Source: Modestobacter italicus
Lineage (GTDB): Bacteria; Actinomycetota; Actinomycetes; Mycobacteriales; Geodermatophilaceae
DNA: 64,000 nucleotides
Assembly: GCF_000306785.1 (NCBI RefSeq)
Contig: NC_017955.1
Coordinates: forward strand, 310,001 to 374,000
Direction: 5' to 3'
Every line of letters starts with the position of its first letter. Position 1 is the first letter of the stretch. A program made the translations under genes and the position numbers. Below are positions 16,624-25,376 of the stretch, in pieces. The notes under the pieces are model-generated. The model saw nothing but the letters and a program-made list of their open reading frames with translations. It was not told the origin of the DNA and made no database searches.

Positions 16624-18666
16624 TTACTGGGCGGGGGCCATCTGCAGGTCGGTGGCGGTGGCGTCCTGCTGGGGCTCGGCGCCGGCCGCGCGCAGGGCGG
16701 CGTCGTGCTCGGCCATGGCCTGCTGGCGGCCCGGCTCCTCGGCCAGGACGGCGCAGTTGAGCCAGGCCTCGGGGACGGCGAAGGCGTCGACCAGCGTCCG
16801 CATGTGCGGGCGCAGCTCGCCGAGCAGGTCGTTCACCGCGCCGGTCAGCGCCTTGGCGCGGGTGGGGGTGAGCCGGCCGTGCTCCAGGAACCAGCCCTTG
16901 TCCGCCTCGATCGTGCTCAGCGCGTACAGGTCGCAGACCCGGCTCAGCAGCGCGCGGGCGGCCGGGTCGGCCGTGCGCTCGATGCCGGCGACGAAGGCCT
17001 CCAGCACGATCCGGTCGATGTGCGCCTGCGCGGCCGCCAGCACGTGGTCCTGCACGTCGTTGAAGACGTCGAACGGACGCGTCCCCGGCGTCGCCGCGCC
17101 CTTGCGCAGCCGCTTGATCGCGCCGCCCAGCACGTGCTTCTCCCGGTCCTCCAGCGCCCGGAGCTGCCAGCCGCGGTCGGTGAGGGCGACGTCGTCGTCC
17201 CGGCCGGGGACGGCGTCGACGAGCCGCTGGATCAGCGCCCGGGCGGCGGTGCGCTCCAGCACCGTCTCGCGCACCTGCTCGGCGACGAACTGCGCGCGGC
17301 CCCAGCCGTCCAGCGAGCCGAAGGCGTCCCGGTAGCCGGTGAGCAGGCCCTTGGCGACCAGCTGCAGCAGGACGGTGTTGTCGCCCTCGAAGGTGGTGAA
17401 CACGTCGGTGTCGGCCTTGAGCGCCGGCAGCCGGTTCTCGGCCAGGTAGCCGGCGCCGCCGCAGGCCTCGCGGGCCAGCTGGATGGTCCGGGTGGCGTGC
17501 CAGGTGTTCGCGACCTTGAGCCCGGCGGCCCGCGACTCCAGCTCGCGCTGCGCCGCCTCGTCGACCTCGCCGGCGCCCAGCACGTCGTGCATCCGGGAGA
17601 CGAGCTCCTCCTGGGCGAAGTGCAGCGCGTACGTCGTCGCCAGGGCGGGCAGCAGCTTGCGCTGGTGCACCCGGTAGTCGTTGACCACGACCTCCCGGTC
17701 CTCGCCCGGGGCGGCGAACTGGCGGCGGACGTCGCCGTAGCGGACGGCGATCTCCAGCGCCACCTTCGTCGCCGAACCGGCCGAGCCGCCGACGCTGACC
17801 CGACCGCGCACCAGCGTGCCGAGCATGGTGAAGAAGCGCCGGGTCTCGTTGGCGATGGTCGAGGTGTACGTGCCGTCGGCGGCGACCTGGCCGTAGCGGT
17901 CCAGCAGCATGTCCCGCGGGACGGTCACGTGGTCGAAGCTGAGCCGGCCGTTGTCGACGCCGAGCAACCCGGCCTTGGGGCCGTCATCGCCGATCGTGAC
18001 ACCCGGCATGGGCGCGCCGTCCTCGTCGCGGATCGGCACGAGGAAGGCGTGCACGCCCCGGCCCTCGCCGAGGGTGACCAGCTGCGCGAAGACGACCGCC
18101 ATCCGGCCGTCCTGCGCCGCGTTGCCGATGTAGTCCTTGCGGGCGGCCTCGTGCGGGGTGTGCAGGTCGAAGGTCTGCGTGGCCGGGTCGTAGGTGCACG
18201 TCGTCCGCAGCTGCTGGACGTCGGAGCCGTGCCCGGTCTCGGTCATCGCGAAGCAGCCCGGCAGCGCGAAGCTCATGATGTCGGGCAGGTAGGCGTCGTG
18301 CTGGCGCTTCGTGCCCAGCGCCTGGACGGCGCCACCGAACAGCCCCCACTGGACGCCGGCCTTGACCATCAGCGACAGGTCGGCGAAGGCGAGCATCTCC
18401 ACCGACACCACCGAGCCGCCGGCGTCGTCCGCGCCGCCGTACTTGCGGGGGAAGCCGAGGGAGACCCGGCCGGTGGCGGCGAGCTCCCGGGTCAGCGCGG
18501 TCACCCGCTCCCGCGCCTGCGGCATCGACTCGCCGTAGACCGGCGCGTACCGGGCGCTGCCGAGCTGCTCCCGCGCGTCGCGGCGGACCTGCGCCCACCG
18601 GCCGTCGAGGACCTCGGTCAGCCGCGCGGGGTCGACCGGGGTGAGGGGGGCGGGGGTGCTGGTCAC
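16624..18666 (-). CDS. Acyl-CoA dehydrogenase/oxidase family protein (ACOX-like)
   Basis: A 680-aa flavoprotein of the acyl-CoA oxidase branch, longer than usual dehydrogenases. It has CFAMTETGHGSDVQ (substrate/FAD loop), GRVSVGGSAGSATKVALEIA, REACGGAGYLAENRL and TDVFTTFEGDNTVLLQ with the catalytic Glu in FEGDN. It would do the first oxidation step of fatty-acyl-CoA degradation. GTG 18666 overlaps the TetR stop as GTGA and has GGAGGAGA upstream, so it is coupled to the regulator. The divergent thiolase/FabG/MaoC genes supply later steps. Confidence 0.9.
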   Translation of the reverse strand: MTSTPAPLTPVDPARLTEVLDGRWAQVRRDAREQLGSARYAPVYGESMPQARERVTALTRELAATGRVSLGFPRKYGGADDAGGSVVSVEMLAFADLSLMVKAGVQWGLFGGAVQALGTKRQHDAYLPDIMSFALPGCFAMTETGHGSDVQQLRTTCTYDPATQTFDLHTPHEAARKDYIGNAAQDGRMAVVFAQLVTLGEGRGVHAFLVPIRDEDGAPMPGVTIGDDGPKAGLLGVDNGRLSFDHVTVPRDMLLDRYGQVAADGTYTSTIANETRRFFTMLGTLVRGRVSVGGSAGSATKVALEIAVRYGDVRRQFAAPGEDREVVVNDYRVHQRKLLPALATTYALHFAQEELVSRMHDVLGAGEVDEAAQRELESRAAGLKVANTWHATRTIQLAREACGGAGYLAENRLPALKADTDVFTTFEGDNTVLLQLVAKGLLTGYRDAFGSLDGWGRAQFVAEQVRETVLERTAARALIQRLVDAVPGRDDDVALTDRGWQLRALEDREKHVLGGAIKRLRKGAATPGTRPFDVFNDVQDHVLAAAQAHIDRIVLEAFVAGIERTADPAARALLSRVCDLYALSTIEADKGWFLEHGRLTPTRAKALTGAVNDLLGELRPHMRTLVDAFAVPEAWLNCAVLAEEPGRQQAMAEHDAALRAAGAEPQQDATATDLQMAPAQ

Positions 18667-19316
18667 GGGTTCTCCTCCAGGGTGCGCGGAGCGGGGGTCA
18701 CGACGCCGGACAGGCCGACCCAGGCGAGGTCGGTCAGCTGTGCGGCGAGCTGCGGGCGGGGCACGGGGCGGTCGGCGCGCAGCCACCAGTCGGCGGCGGC
18801 GCGGACCAGGCCGATGACGCCGTGCCCCCAGGCGGCGGCCGGTGCGGTGTCCTGGCCGGCCCGGGCCAGGAAGTCGGCCACCAACCGGCCCACCTCGTCA
18901 CCGACCAGCGTGGACAGGGTCCGGATGGGGTCGCTGCCGTCGTCGCCGGCCGGGGAGTGGGTGACGACGAAGCGGTAGACCTCGGGGTCGGCCTCGAGGA
19001 AGGCCAGGTAGGTGTCGACGGCGGCCGCGACCATCTGCCGCGGGTCGGAGCTGCTGCCCATCGCCTCGCGCAGCTTGCGGGTGAGCTGGGTGGCGACCCG
19101 TTCGCAGACCGCGACGTGCAGCTCGTTGCGGTCGGCGAAGTGCCGGTAGACGACGGTCTTGCTCGTGCCCGCCTCGGCCGCGATCTCCTCCATGCCGACG
19201 GCGGCGCCCACCCGGCCGACCGCGGTCAGCGTGGCGTCGACGAGCTGCTCGCGGCGGGCGCGGCGGTGCTCGTCCCACCGGGAGTCGCGCCGGTCGCGCC
19301 GCGTCGTCTCCTTCAC
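18663..19316 (-). CDS. TetR family regulator of the acyl-CoA cluster
   Basis: A 217-aa TetR regulator with N-terminal helix-turn-helix GMEEIAAEAGTSKTVVYRHFADRNEL and a helical ligand domain. It is the first gene of a two-gene unit with the ACOX-like gene and is divergent from the thiolase gene. A fatty-acyl-CoA ligand is a reasonable inference from the neighbours. The start is GTG 19316. A repeat-containing operator lies just upstream. Confidence 0.9.
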   Translation of the reverse strand: MKETTRRDRRDSRWDEHRRARREQLVDATLTAVGRVGAAVGMEEIAAEAGTSKTVVYRHFADRNELHVAVCERVATQLTRKLREAMGSSSDPRQMVAAAVDTYLAFLEADPEVYRFVVTHSPAGDDGSDPIRTLSTLVGDEVGRLVADFLARAGQDTAPAAAWGHGVIGLVRAAADWWLRADRPVPRPQLAAQLTDLAWVGLSGVVTPAPRTLEENP

Positions 19317-19319
19317 GCT

Positions 19320-19346
19320 ACCGACGGTACCTGATACCTTCGGTAC
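19320..19346. promoter_or_regulatory. Candidate TetR operator with two TACC-N3-GGTA repeats
   Basis: TACCGACGGTA overlapping the start-proximal region is followed after five bases by TACCTTCGGTA. Each is an inverted repeat and both share the GGTACC core. The position directly upstream of the regulator gene and between divergent transcripts fits autoregulation. Confidence 0.6.
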
Positions 19347-19399
19347 CGCTCACCCCACTCACCCTTCCGTGCCAGACGCGCCTCTGGCGGCACCACTTA

Positions 19400-19456
19400 C
19401 CGCCAAGAGCACGCCTGTGGCGGAAGCACTCCCCGCCGAGAGCGTGCTCTGGGCGG
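19400..19456. repeat. Second pair of 24-nt palindromic units
   Basis: Units at 19,400-19,423 and 19,433-19,456, starts 33 bases apart, match the pair at 5770/5803. A degenerate third unit may precede at 19,367-19,390. They lie between the divergent TetR and thiolase genes, upstream of the thiolase start, so a pure terminator role is unlikely here. Confidence 0.75.
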
Positions 19457-19508
19457 GACAGCAGTCCGCGTCGGGCGCGTGTCCGGCGTCCTCGACCCGG
19501 AGGTCCCC

Positions 19509-20786
19509 ATGCCAGCCACTCGCCAGGCCGCGATCGTCGGCGGCAACCGCATCCCGTTCGCCCGCAGCAACCGCGCCTACGCCCGGGCCAGCAACTCCGG
19601 CATGCTCACCGCGACCATCGACGGGCTCGTCGCCCGGTTCGGGCTGCAGGGCGAGGCGGTCGGTGAGGTCGTCGCCGGCGCCGTCCTCAAGCACTCCCGC
19701 GACCTCAACCTGACCCGCGAGGCCGTCCTCGGCTCGCGGCTGTCCGCGGCCACGCCGGCCTACGACGTCGCGCAGGCCTGCGGCACGGGGCTGGAGGCCG
19801 CCGTCCTGGTCGCCAACAAGATCGCGCTGGGGCAGATCGAGTCCGGGATCGCCGGCGGGGTCGACACGACGTCGGACGCGCCGCTCGCGGTGAACGAGGA
19901 GCTGCGCCGCACGCTGCTGAGCCTGAACTCGGCCCGGACGCTGAAGCAGCGGCTGGCGGCGCTGGCCCGGATCCGCCCCGGGCAGCTCGTGCCGGAGGCG
20001 CCGCGCAACGCCGAGCCGCGGACCGGTCTGGCGATGGGCGACCACGCGGCGATCACGGCCGCGGAGTGGGAGATCGGCCGCGAGGAGCAGGACGAGCTGG
20101 CCGTCCGGTCGCACCGGGCGCTCGCGGCCGCCTACGACCGCGGCTTCTTCGACGACCTGGTGACGCCGTTCCTCGGCCTGACCCGGGACGACAACCTGCG
20201 GCCGGACTCCTCGGTGGAGAAGCTGTCGACGCTGAAGCCGGTGTTCGGCGGGCCCGAGGGCACGATGACGGCCGGCAACTCGACCCCGCTCACCGACGGC
20301 GCGTCCGCCGTCCTGCTGGCCTCGGACGAGTGGGCGGCCGCGCACGGCCTGCCGGTGCTCGCGCACCTCGTCGACGCGCAGACCGCCGCGGTCGACTTCG
20401 TGCACGGCGGCGAGGGGCTGTTGATGGCGCCCGTCCACGCCGTCCCGGTGCTGCTCGCCCGCAACGGGCTGACCCTGCAGGACTTCGACTTCTACGAGGT
20501 CCACGAGGCCTTTGCCTCCACGGTGCTCGCGACGCTGAAGGCGTGGGAGGACCCGGCGTACTGCAAGGACACGCTGGGGTTGGACGCCCCGCTGGGTGCG
20601 ATCGACCGGACGAAGCTCAACGTCAACGGCTCGTCGCTGGCGGCTGGCCACCCCTTCGCCGCGACCGGCGGCCGGATCGTGGCGTCGCTGGCCAAGCAGC
20701 TGCAGGAGGCGGGCCCGGGCAAGCGCGGCCTGATCTCCATCTGCGCCGCCGGTGGCCAGGGCGTCGTCGCTGTCCTCGAGTCCTGA
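19509..20786 (+). CDS. fadA2: Acetyl-CoA C-acyltransferase (thiolase), FadA2/FadI-like
   Basis: A 425-aa degradative-type thiolase that cleaves 3-ketoacyl-CoA. The nucleophilic Cys is in VAQACGTGLEA, the catalytic His in SLAAGHPFAATGG and the second Cys in ICAAGGQG. ATG 19509 begins MPATRQAAIVGG, the normal thiolase N-terminus. The order thiolase, FabG4-like, MaoC-like matches mycobacterial fadA2-fabG4-htdX, with a long acyl-CoA oxidoreductase divergent as fadE5 is there. The gene symbol rests on that synteny plus family. Confidence 0.9.
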   Translation: MPATRQAAIVGGNRIPFARSNRAYARASNSGMLTATIDGLVARFGLQGEAVGEVVAGAVLKHSRDLNLTREAVLGSRLSAATPAYDVAQACGTGLEAAVLVANKIALGQIESGIAGGVDTTSDAPLAVNEELRRTLLSLNSARTLKQRLAALARIRPGQLVPEAPRNAEPRTGLAMGDHAAITAAEWEIGREEQDELAVRSHRALAAAYDRGFFDDLVTPFLGLTRDDNLRPDSSVEKLSTLKPVFGGPEGTMTAGNSTPLTDGASAVLLASDEWAAAHGLPVLAHLVDAQTAAVDFVHGGEGLLMAPVHAVPVLLARNGLTLQDFDFYEVHEAFASTVLATLKAWEDPAYCKDTLGLDAPLGAIDRTKLNVNGSSLAAGHPFAATGGRIVASLAKQLQEAGPGKRGLISICAAGGQGVVAVLES

Positions 20787-20800
20787 CCCCACCCCCTGCA

Positions 20801-20818
20801 GGTTTCGGCGCCGAAACC
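20801..20818. repeat. Perfect palindrome GGTTTCGGCGCCGAAACC
   Basis: An 18-bp perfect palindrome in the 55-base gap between thiolase and fabG4 on the same strand. It matches the two copies at 16,574-16,615 that flank the same metabolic cluster on the other side. Confidence 0.8.
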
Positions 20819-20841
20819 GGCAACGACGCAAGGACGACGAC

Positions 20842-22182
20842 ATGAGCGACTGGTACCGCGACTTCGCCAACTCCGGCCTCGGCGGCACGATCACGACGCA
20901 GCTGGGGTTGCCCCGGCCGGCGGAGCTGCGCCGGTACGAGCCCGGTCAGCCGCTGCTGCCCGGCCCGGCCGTGGTCGGCTCGGCCGGGCAGGGACGGCTG
21001 CGCGACCAGCTGACCGCGCTGCTGATCGAGGCCGGTATCACGGTCAGCAACCCGGCCGAGGACGGCGAGCGGCTGTCCGCCGTCCTGCTCGACGCCACCG
21101 GGCTCACCGGCCCCGCTGACCTGGCCGGGGCGCACGCGCTGCTCGCCCCGGCGGTGCGGCGGCTGGCGCCGAGCGGCCGGGTGCTGGTCCTCGCCGACCC
21201 GCCGGCCGACGCAGGCGACCCCGCCCAGGCCGCGGCCCGGCAGGCGCTCGAGGGCCTGGTCCGCTCTCTGGCCAAGGAGCTGCGGTCCGGCGCGACGGCC
21301 AACCTGGTGCTCGTGCCCGCCGGCGCCGAGGACGGCCTGGCCGGCCCGGTGCGGTTCTTCCTCTCCGGCCGCTCGGCCTACGTCGACGGCCAGGTGCTGA
21401 CCCTGGCGCCGGCGGACCTGCCCGCCGCCGAGGACGTCGACCGGCCGCTCGCCGGCAAGGTCGCCGTCGTCACCGGCGCGGCGCGCGGCATCGGCGCGGC
21501 CATCGCCCGGGTGCTGGCCCGCGACGGCGCGCACGTGGTCGCCGTCGACGTCCCGGCGGCGGGGGAGCAGCTGGCCCAGGTCGCCAACGAGGTGCACGGG
21601 ACGGCGGTGGCCCTGGACGTCACCGCCGCGGACGCCGGTCCGCGGCTGGCCCGCCAGCTGGTCGCGCGGCACGGCGGGGTGGACGTCGTGGTGCACAACG
21701 CCGGCATCACCCGGGACAACCTGCTGGTCAACATGGACGCCGACCGCTGGAACTCGGTGATGGCGGTCAACCTGCAGGCCCAGCTCGACCTCACCGCGGC
21801 GCTGCTGGCGACCGAGGGTGCGCTCCGGCCCGCCGCCCGGGTGGTGAGCGTCAGTTCGCAGTCCGGCATCGCCGGGAACCGCGGGCAGACCAACTACGCG
21901 GCGTCCAAGGCCGGGATCATCGGCATGGTGCGCGCCTGGGCGCCCGCGTTCGCCGAGCGCGGCGCCACCATCAACGCGGTCGCGCCGGGCTTCATCGTCA
22001 CCGAGATGACGGCGCGGATGCCGCTCGGCACCCGCGAGGTCGGCGCACGGCTCAACTCGCTGCAGCAGGGAGGGCTGCCGGTGGACGTCGCCGAGACGAT
22101 CGCCTGGCTCGCCCAGCCGGGCAGCAGCGGGGTCAACGGCCAGGTCGTGCGGGTGTGCGGCCAGTCGCTGCTCGGCGCCTGA
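20842..22182 (+). CDS. fabG4: High-molecular-weight 3-oxoacyl-ACP/CoA reductase, FabG4-like
   Basis: A 446-aa SDR with an extra N-terminal flavodoxin-like half (residues 1-about 205), followed by the reductase domain starting LAGKVAVVTGAARGIGAA. Active-site residues appear as VVHNAGITRDN, Ser in SVSSQSGI and YxxxK in TNYAASKAG. The long form is typical of mycobacterial FabG4, which uses NADH with CoA thioesters. AAGGA precedes ATG 20842. Its stop overlaps the maoC start in TGATG. Confidence 0.92.
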   Translation: MSDWYRDFANSGLGGTITTQLGLPRPAELRRYEPGQPLLPGPAVVGSAGQGRLRDQLTALLIEAGITVSNPAEDGERLSAVLLDATGLTGPADLAGAHALLAPAVRRLAPSGRVLVLADPPADAGDPAQAAARQALEGLVRSLAKELRSGATANLVLVPAGAEDGLAGPVRFFLSGRSAYVDGQVLTLAPADLPAAEDVDRPLAGKVAVVTGAARGIGAAIARVLARDGAHVVAVDVPAAGEQLAQVANEVHGTAVALDVTAADAGPRLARQLVARHGGVDVVVHNAGITRDNLLVNMDADRWNSVMAVNLQAQLDLTAALLATEGALRPAARVVSVSSQSGIAGNRGQTNYAASKAGIIGMVRAWAPAFAERGATINAVAPGFIVTEMTARMPLGTREVGARLNSLQQGGLPVDVAETIAWLAQPGSSGVNGQVVRVCGQSLLGA

Positions 22183-23027
22183 TGACGACGACGCTCGACG
22201 CGCAGCCGGACATGACGGCGCTGCTGGTCCGCGCCGCGCTCACCGCCCGCGGCCGTGGCGGTGACCTGCCGACCACCCGGCTGGCCCGGGAGGGCGTGCG
22301 GGTCGACCCGGGCCGGCTGGCCGACTACGACGAGGTGTGCCGGTTCCCGCTCAGCGACACCCTCCCGGTGACCTTCCCGCACGTGCTCACATTCCCGCTG
22401 CAGGTCGCGCTGATGACGGACCGGTCGTTCCCGCTGGCGCTGCCCGGGCTGGTGCACGTGCGCAACGTGATCGAGCAGGTCCGGCCGATCAGCTCGGCCG
22501 AACCGCTCGACCTGCAGGTGTGGGCCGAGCGGCTGGCCGCCCATCGCAGCGGCGCGACGGTCGACCTGTGCGCGTCGGTCTCGGTCGGTGGGGCTGAGGT
22601 GTGGCGCGGGCGGTCGACCTACCTGGCCCGCGGCGCCGCCGCGCCGGAGGGTTCGCCGCAGGCCGATCTGGACGTGTCCGTCGGCGAGCTCGCGCGGACG
22701 ACGGCCCGGTGGCGGGTGCCCGCCGACGCCGGCCGGCGCTACGCCAGGGTCTCCGGCGACGTGAACCCGATCCACCTGTCCGGCCTGACCGCGCGCGCCT
22801 TCGGCTTCCGGCGGGCCATCGCGCACGGCATGTGGGTGCAGGCACGCGCGCTGGCGGCGCTGTCCGGCCGGATGCCCGACGCGCCCACCGTGGACGTCGC
22901 CTTCCGGAAGCCGCTGTTCCTCCCCGCGACCGTCGTGCTGGCGATGGCAGCGGCGGCCTCGGGGTGGGACCTCACCGTCCGGGACGCCGGGACGGGCACC
23001 GAACACCTGGTCGGCGCAGTCCGCTAG
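22182..23027 (+). CDS. htdX: MaoC-like dehydratase, HtdX-like
   Basis: A 281-aa double-hotdog hydratase. The C-terminal half carries the R-hydratase motif YARVSGDVNPIHLS and the AIAHGMW segment, giving the Asp/His dyad. It would hydrate or dehydrate 3-hydroxyacyl thioesters beside the FabG4-like reductase. Its ATG at 22182 shares a base with the fabG4 stop, so translation is coupled. The N-terminal half is a degenerate hotdog. Confidence 0.88.
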   Translation: MTTTLDAQPDMTALLVRAALTARGRGGDLPTTRLAREGVRVDPGRLADYDEVCRFPLSDTLPVTFPHVLTFPLQVALMTDRSFPLALPGLVHVRNVIEQVRPISSAEPLDLQVWAERLAAHRSGATVDLCASVSVGGAEVWRGRSTYLARGAAAPEGSPQADLDVSVGELARTTARWRVPADAGRRYARVSGDVNPIHLSGLTARAFGFRRAIAHGMWVQARALAALSGRMPDAPTVDVAFRKPLFLPATVVLAMAAAASGWDLTVRDAGTGTEHLVGAVR

Positions 23028-23040
23028 AGCCGGTCGATCG

Positions 23041-23060
23041 TTGTCGTTTCTTGCCGACAA
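23041..23060. terminator. Weak hairpin after maoC
   Basis: TTGTCG and CGACAA with an eight-base loop, 13 bases after the stop of the three-gene unit. The stem is short. The remaining bases to 23,216 probably hold the promoter of the surface-protein gene. Confidence 0.35.
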
Positions 23061-23216
23061 ACCGACCGGATCGGCCCACATAACGATCCAGTAACGTGCC
23101 GTAACACACGCTCGCGGCGTAGATGTGTCGCACCTGTGCGCATGGTGTTGTCACTTCGCGCCCGGATCACCGGGGCACATGCCACCCGGTAGTCCGGGTT
23201 GATTCGGGGAGACGAC

Positions 23217-25178
23217 GTGAGCATCAAGAGCCCTGCGCGGCGTTGGAGCGGCCTGCTGGCCGTCGGCACCATCGCTGCCTCCACTGCTGTCATGAGCATG
23301 GCCGGGGTCGCCCAGGCCGCGCCGACCACCACCACGGACGCGAACTGCGGCCCGGTCACCAGCGACCCGGCCGCGGACGCCCGCGCCGCCGCCGACAAGG
23401 CCGCCGCCGCTGCCGCGCTCGCCAAGGACGCGGCCGACAAGGCCGGTGCAGCTGCGGTCGTCGCCCAGGACGCCGCCAAGTCGGCCGCCGACGCCTCCGT
23501 GGCAGCCGCCGCCACCGCCGCGTCGGCTGTCACCGCTGCCGCAGCCGCGCAGTCGGCCGTCGACGCCGCGCAGGTCGCCTACGACGCCGCGAAGGCCACC
23601 TACGACGCCGCGTCGGCTGAGGTCGCGCTGGCCGAGCAGAACCTCGCCACCGCCACCGAGGATGCTGCCGCCGCCAAGACCGCCTCGGACAACGCGGCCG
23701 AGGCCGCCGCCGAGGCGGAGCAGAAGAACATCCAGTCGCACATCGCTGAGGCGGACGCCGGCCAGGCCTACATGGACGCCTCCTCGGAGGCAGCGATTGC
23801 GCGGGACAACGCGCAGTCGGCGGCCGAATACCTCCAGACGATCAATGACGACCCGTCGTCGACCGACCAGGACAAGGCCGATGCCCAGGCCGCGGTGGAG
23901 TCCGCCGACGCTGCTGTCACTGCCGCTGCCAACGCCGAGGCCTCCGCGTTCCAGGCTGCCGCCCTGGCATCGACGCTGGCGTCCGCCGACTACCAGGCCT
24001 GGCAGGCGGCGCTGACCAGCGCGAGCGAGCTCGCAACCGCCGCGACCGCTGCTCAGAGCGCCGCTGAGACCGCCAAGACCGCTGCCGACGAGGCCGCGGC
24101 CGACGCCGTCGCCCCCAAGGCCGCCGCCGACGAGGCGAAGGCCAACCTCGACGAGGCCAAGGCTGCCAAGGCCACCGCCGACGAGCTCGTCACCTCCACC
24201 GCCGCGACCGCGACGGCCAAGGCCACCGCCGCGACCGCGGCCGCCACCGCCGCGGACACCGCCAAGGCCGCTGCTGACAAGGCCGCTGCCGACGCCACGG
24301 CCTCGCAGGCTGCCGCCGACGCGGCCAAGGCGGCGGCCGACGCCTACGACTCCCCGCTGTACACCGGTGGCAGCTCCTCCTCGGCGATCAGTGTGATCGC
24401 CGCTGGCGACTGCGGCACCGAGGTCCCCGGCGTCGTCGTCGCCGCGCCGGTGAACGTCAAGGCCTCCGTGGGCACCTCCTCGATCAACGTCACCTGGGAC
24501 GCCCCGGCCGACACGACCGGCATCGCCGGCTACGAGGTCTTCGCCCTCCCGGGTGCCGAGCCGCAGAGCAGCGCCGGTCTGGTCACCTGCGTCGTCGACG
24601 CCGACGGGCGCGCCTGCCTGCTGGGTGTCGAGGCAGGCCAGCAGTACACCGTCGGCGTCCACGCCTTCGACACCGAGGGCAACCTGGGTGAGTCCGGCGA
24701 GTTCATCGTCACCGGCGTCGTCCCGGCCCCGACGGTCGCCAAGTCCGTCCCGGCCGGCAACGCCGAGCTGAAGTCGAAGGACGGGTCGGTCGACAAGGTC
24801 ACCGCCGGCCAGAAGATGACCTTCGTCGGCAGCGGCTACCTGCCCTTCTCCACCGTCACCCTGGTCGTCTACTCCGAGCCCCAGGTGGTCGGGACCGTCG
24901 TCGCCGACGAGAACGGCAACTTCACCGTCGACGTCACCATCCCGGCGAACCTGGTCAACGGCGAGCACAGCCTGGTGGCCACGGGTGTCGACGCCAACGG
25001 CAACCCCTACGTCCTGCGCGCTGACTTCACCGTCTCCGGTGGCGTCGCCTCCAGCGCCCAGCCGGGCGGGCTCGCCTACACCGGCGCCTCGATCGCACTG
25101 CCCATGCTCGGTGGCCTCACGGCCGTCGGTGTCGGTGGTGGCCTGCTCGTCGCGGCCCGGCGTCGCAAGAACGCCTGA
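23217..25178 (+). CDS. Secreted surface protein with Ala-rich coiled coil, Fn3, Ig-like domain and LAYTG sorting signal
   Basis: A 653-aa predicted cell-wall-anchored protein. Residues 1-34 are a signal peptide ending VAQA. Residues about 45-385 are a very Ala-rich, Lys/Asp/Glu-spaced helical region likely to form a long coiled-coil stalk. A fibronectin-III-like domain (about 410-500) is followed by an Ig-like domain (about 505-612). The C-terminus has LAYTG at 619-623, a hydrophobic segment and the tail RRRKNA. LAxTG is the motif of class E sortases, and such a sortase is the next gene. GTG 23217 is preceded by GGGGAG. No catalytic domain is seen; an adhesin or stalk role is inference. Confidence 0.88.
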   Translation: MSIKSPARRWSGLLAVGTIAASTAVMSMAGVAQAAPTTTTDANCGPVTSDPAADARAAADKAAAAAALAKDAADKAGAAAVVAQDAAKSAADASVAAAATAASAVTAAAAAQSAVDAAQVAYDAAKATYDAASAEVALAEQNLATATEDAAAAKTASDNAAEAAAEAEQKNIQSHIAEADAGQAYMDASSEAAIARDNAQSAAEYLQTINDDPSSTDQDKADAQAAVESADAAVTAAANAEASAFQAAALASTLASADYQAWQAALTSASELATAATAAQSAAETAKTAADEAAADAVAPKAAADEAKANLDEAKAAKATADELVTSTAATATAKATAATAAATAADTAKAAADKAAADATASQAAADAAKAAADAYDSPLYTGGSSSSAISVIAAGDCGTEVPGVVVAAPVNVKASVGTSSINVTWDAPADTTGIAGYEVFALPGAEPQSSAGLVTCVVDADGRACLLGVEAGQQYTVGVHAFDTEGNLGESGEFIVTGVVPAPTVAKSVPAGNAELKSKDGSVDKVTAGQKMTFVGSGYLPFSTVTLVVYSEPQVVGTVVADENGNFTVDVTIPANLVNGEHSLVATGVDANGNPYVLRADFTVSGGVASSAQPGGLAYTGASIALPMLGGLTAVGVGGGLLVAARRRKNA

Positions 25179-25210
25179 TCCACACCGCCGGTAGGCGGTA
25201 GCACCAACCC

Positions 25211-25245
25211 GTCGGGCCCTGCTCCTCTCCGGAGCAGGGCCCGAC
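25211..25245. terminator. Strong terminator after the surface protein gene
   Basis: Perfect 15-bp arms GTCGGGCCCTGCTCC and GGAGCAGGGCCCGAC with a five-base loop, followed by TCGTTT. Confidence 0.9.
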
Positions 25246-25376
25246 TCGTTTCCCGGGGACCACACCCGTCCCCCGACACCTCGCAGGCCCCGCGAGCTGC
25301 CGGGGATCGCGTCAGAGCTCGCCTACGCTTCTCCCGGCGCGCAGTCGTTGCGGGCGGCACAGCAACGGGGGAGTGC

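Noticed and set aside
14023-18978. Long plus-strand open frame of about 1650 codons
   Set aside because: It crosses genes on both strands with no domain; it is a product of missing stop codons at high GC.
23151-25265. Minus-strand 704-codon frame opposite the Ala-rich surface protein
   Set aside because: It is the mirror of the Ala/Asp repeats (Gly/Val/Arg rich) and lacks a start region; the plus-strand gene has signal peptide and sorting signal.
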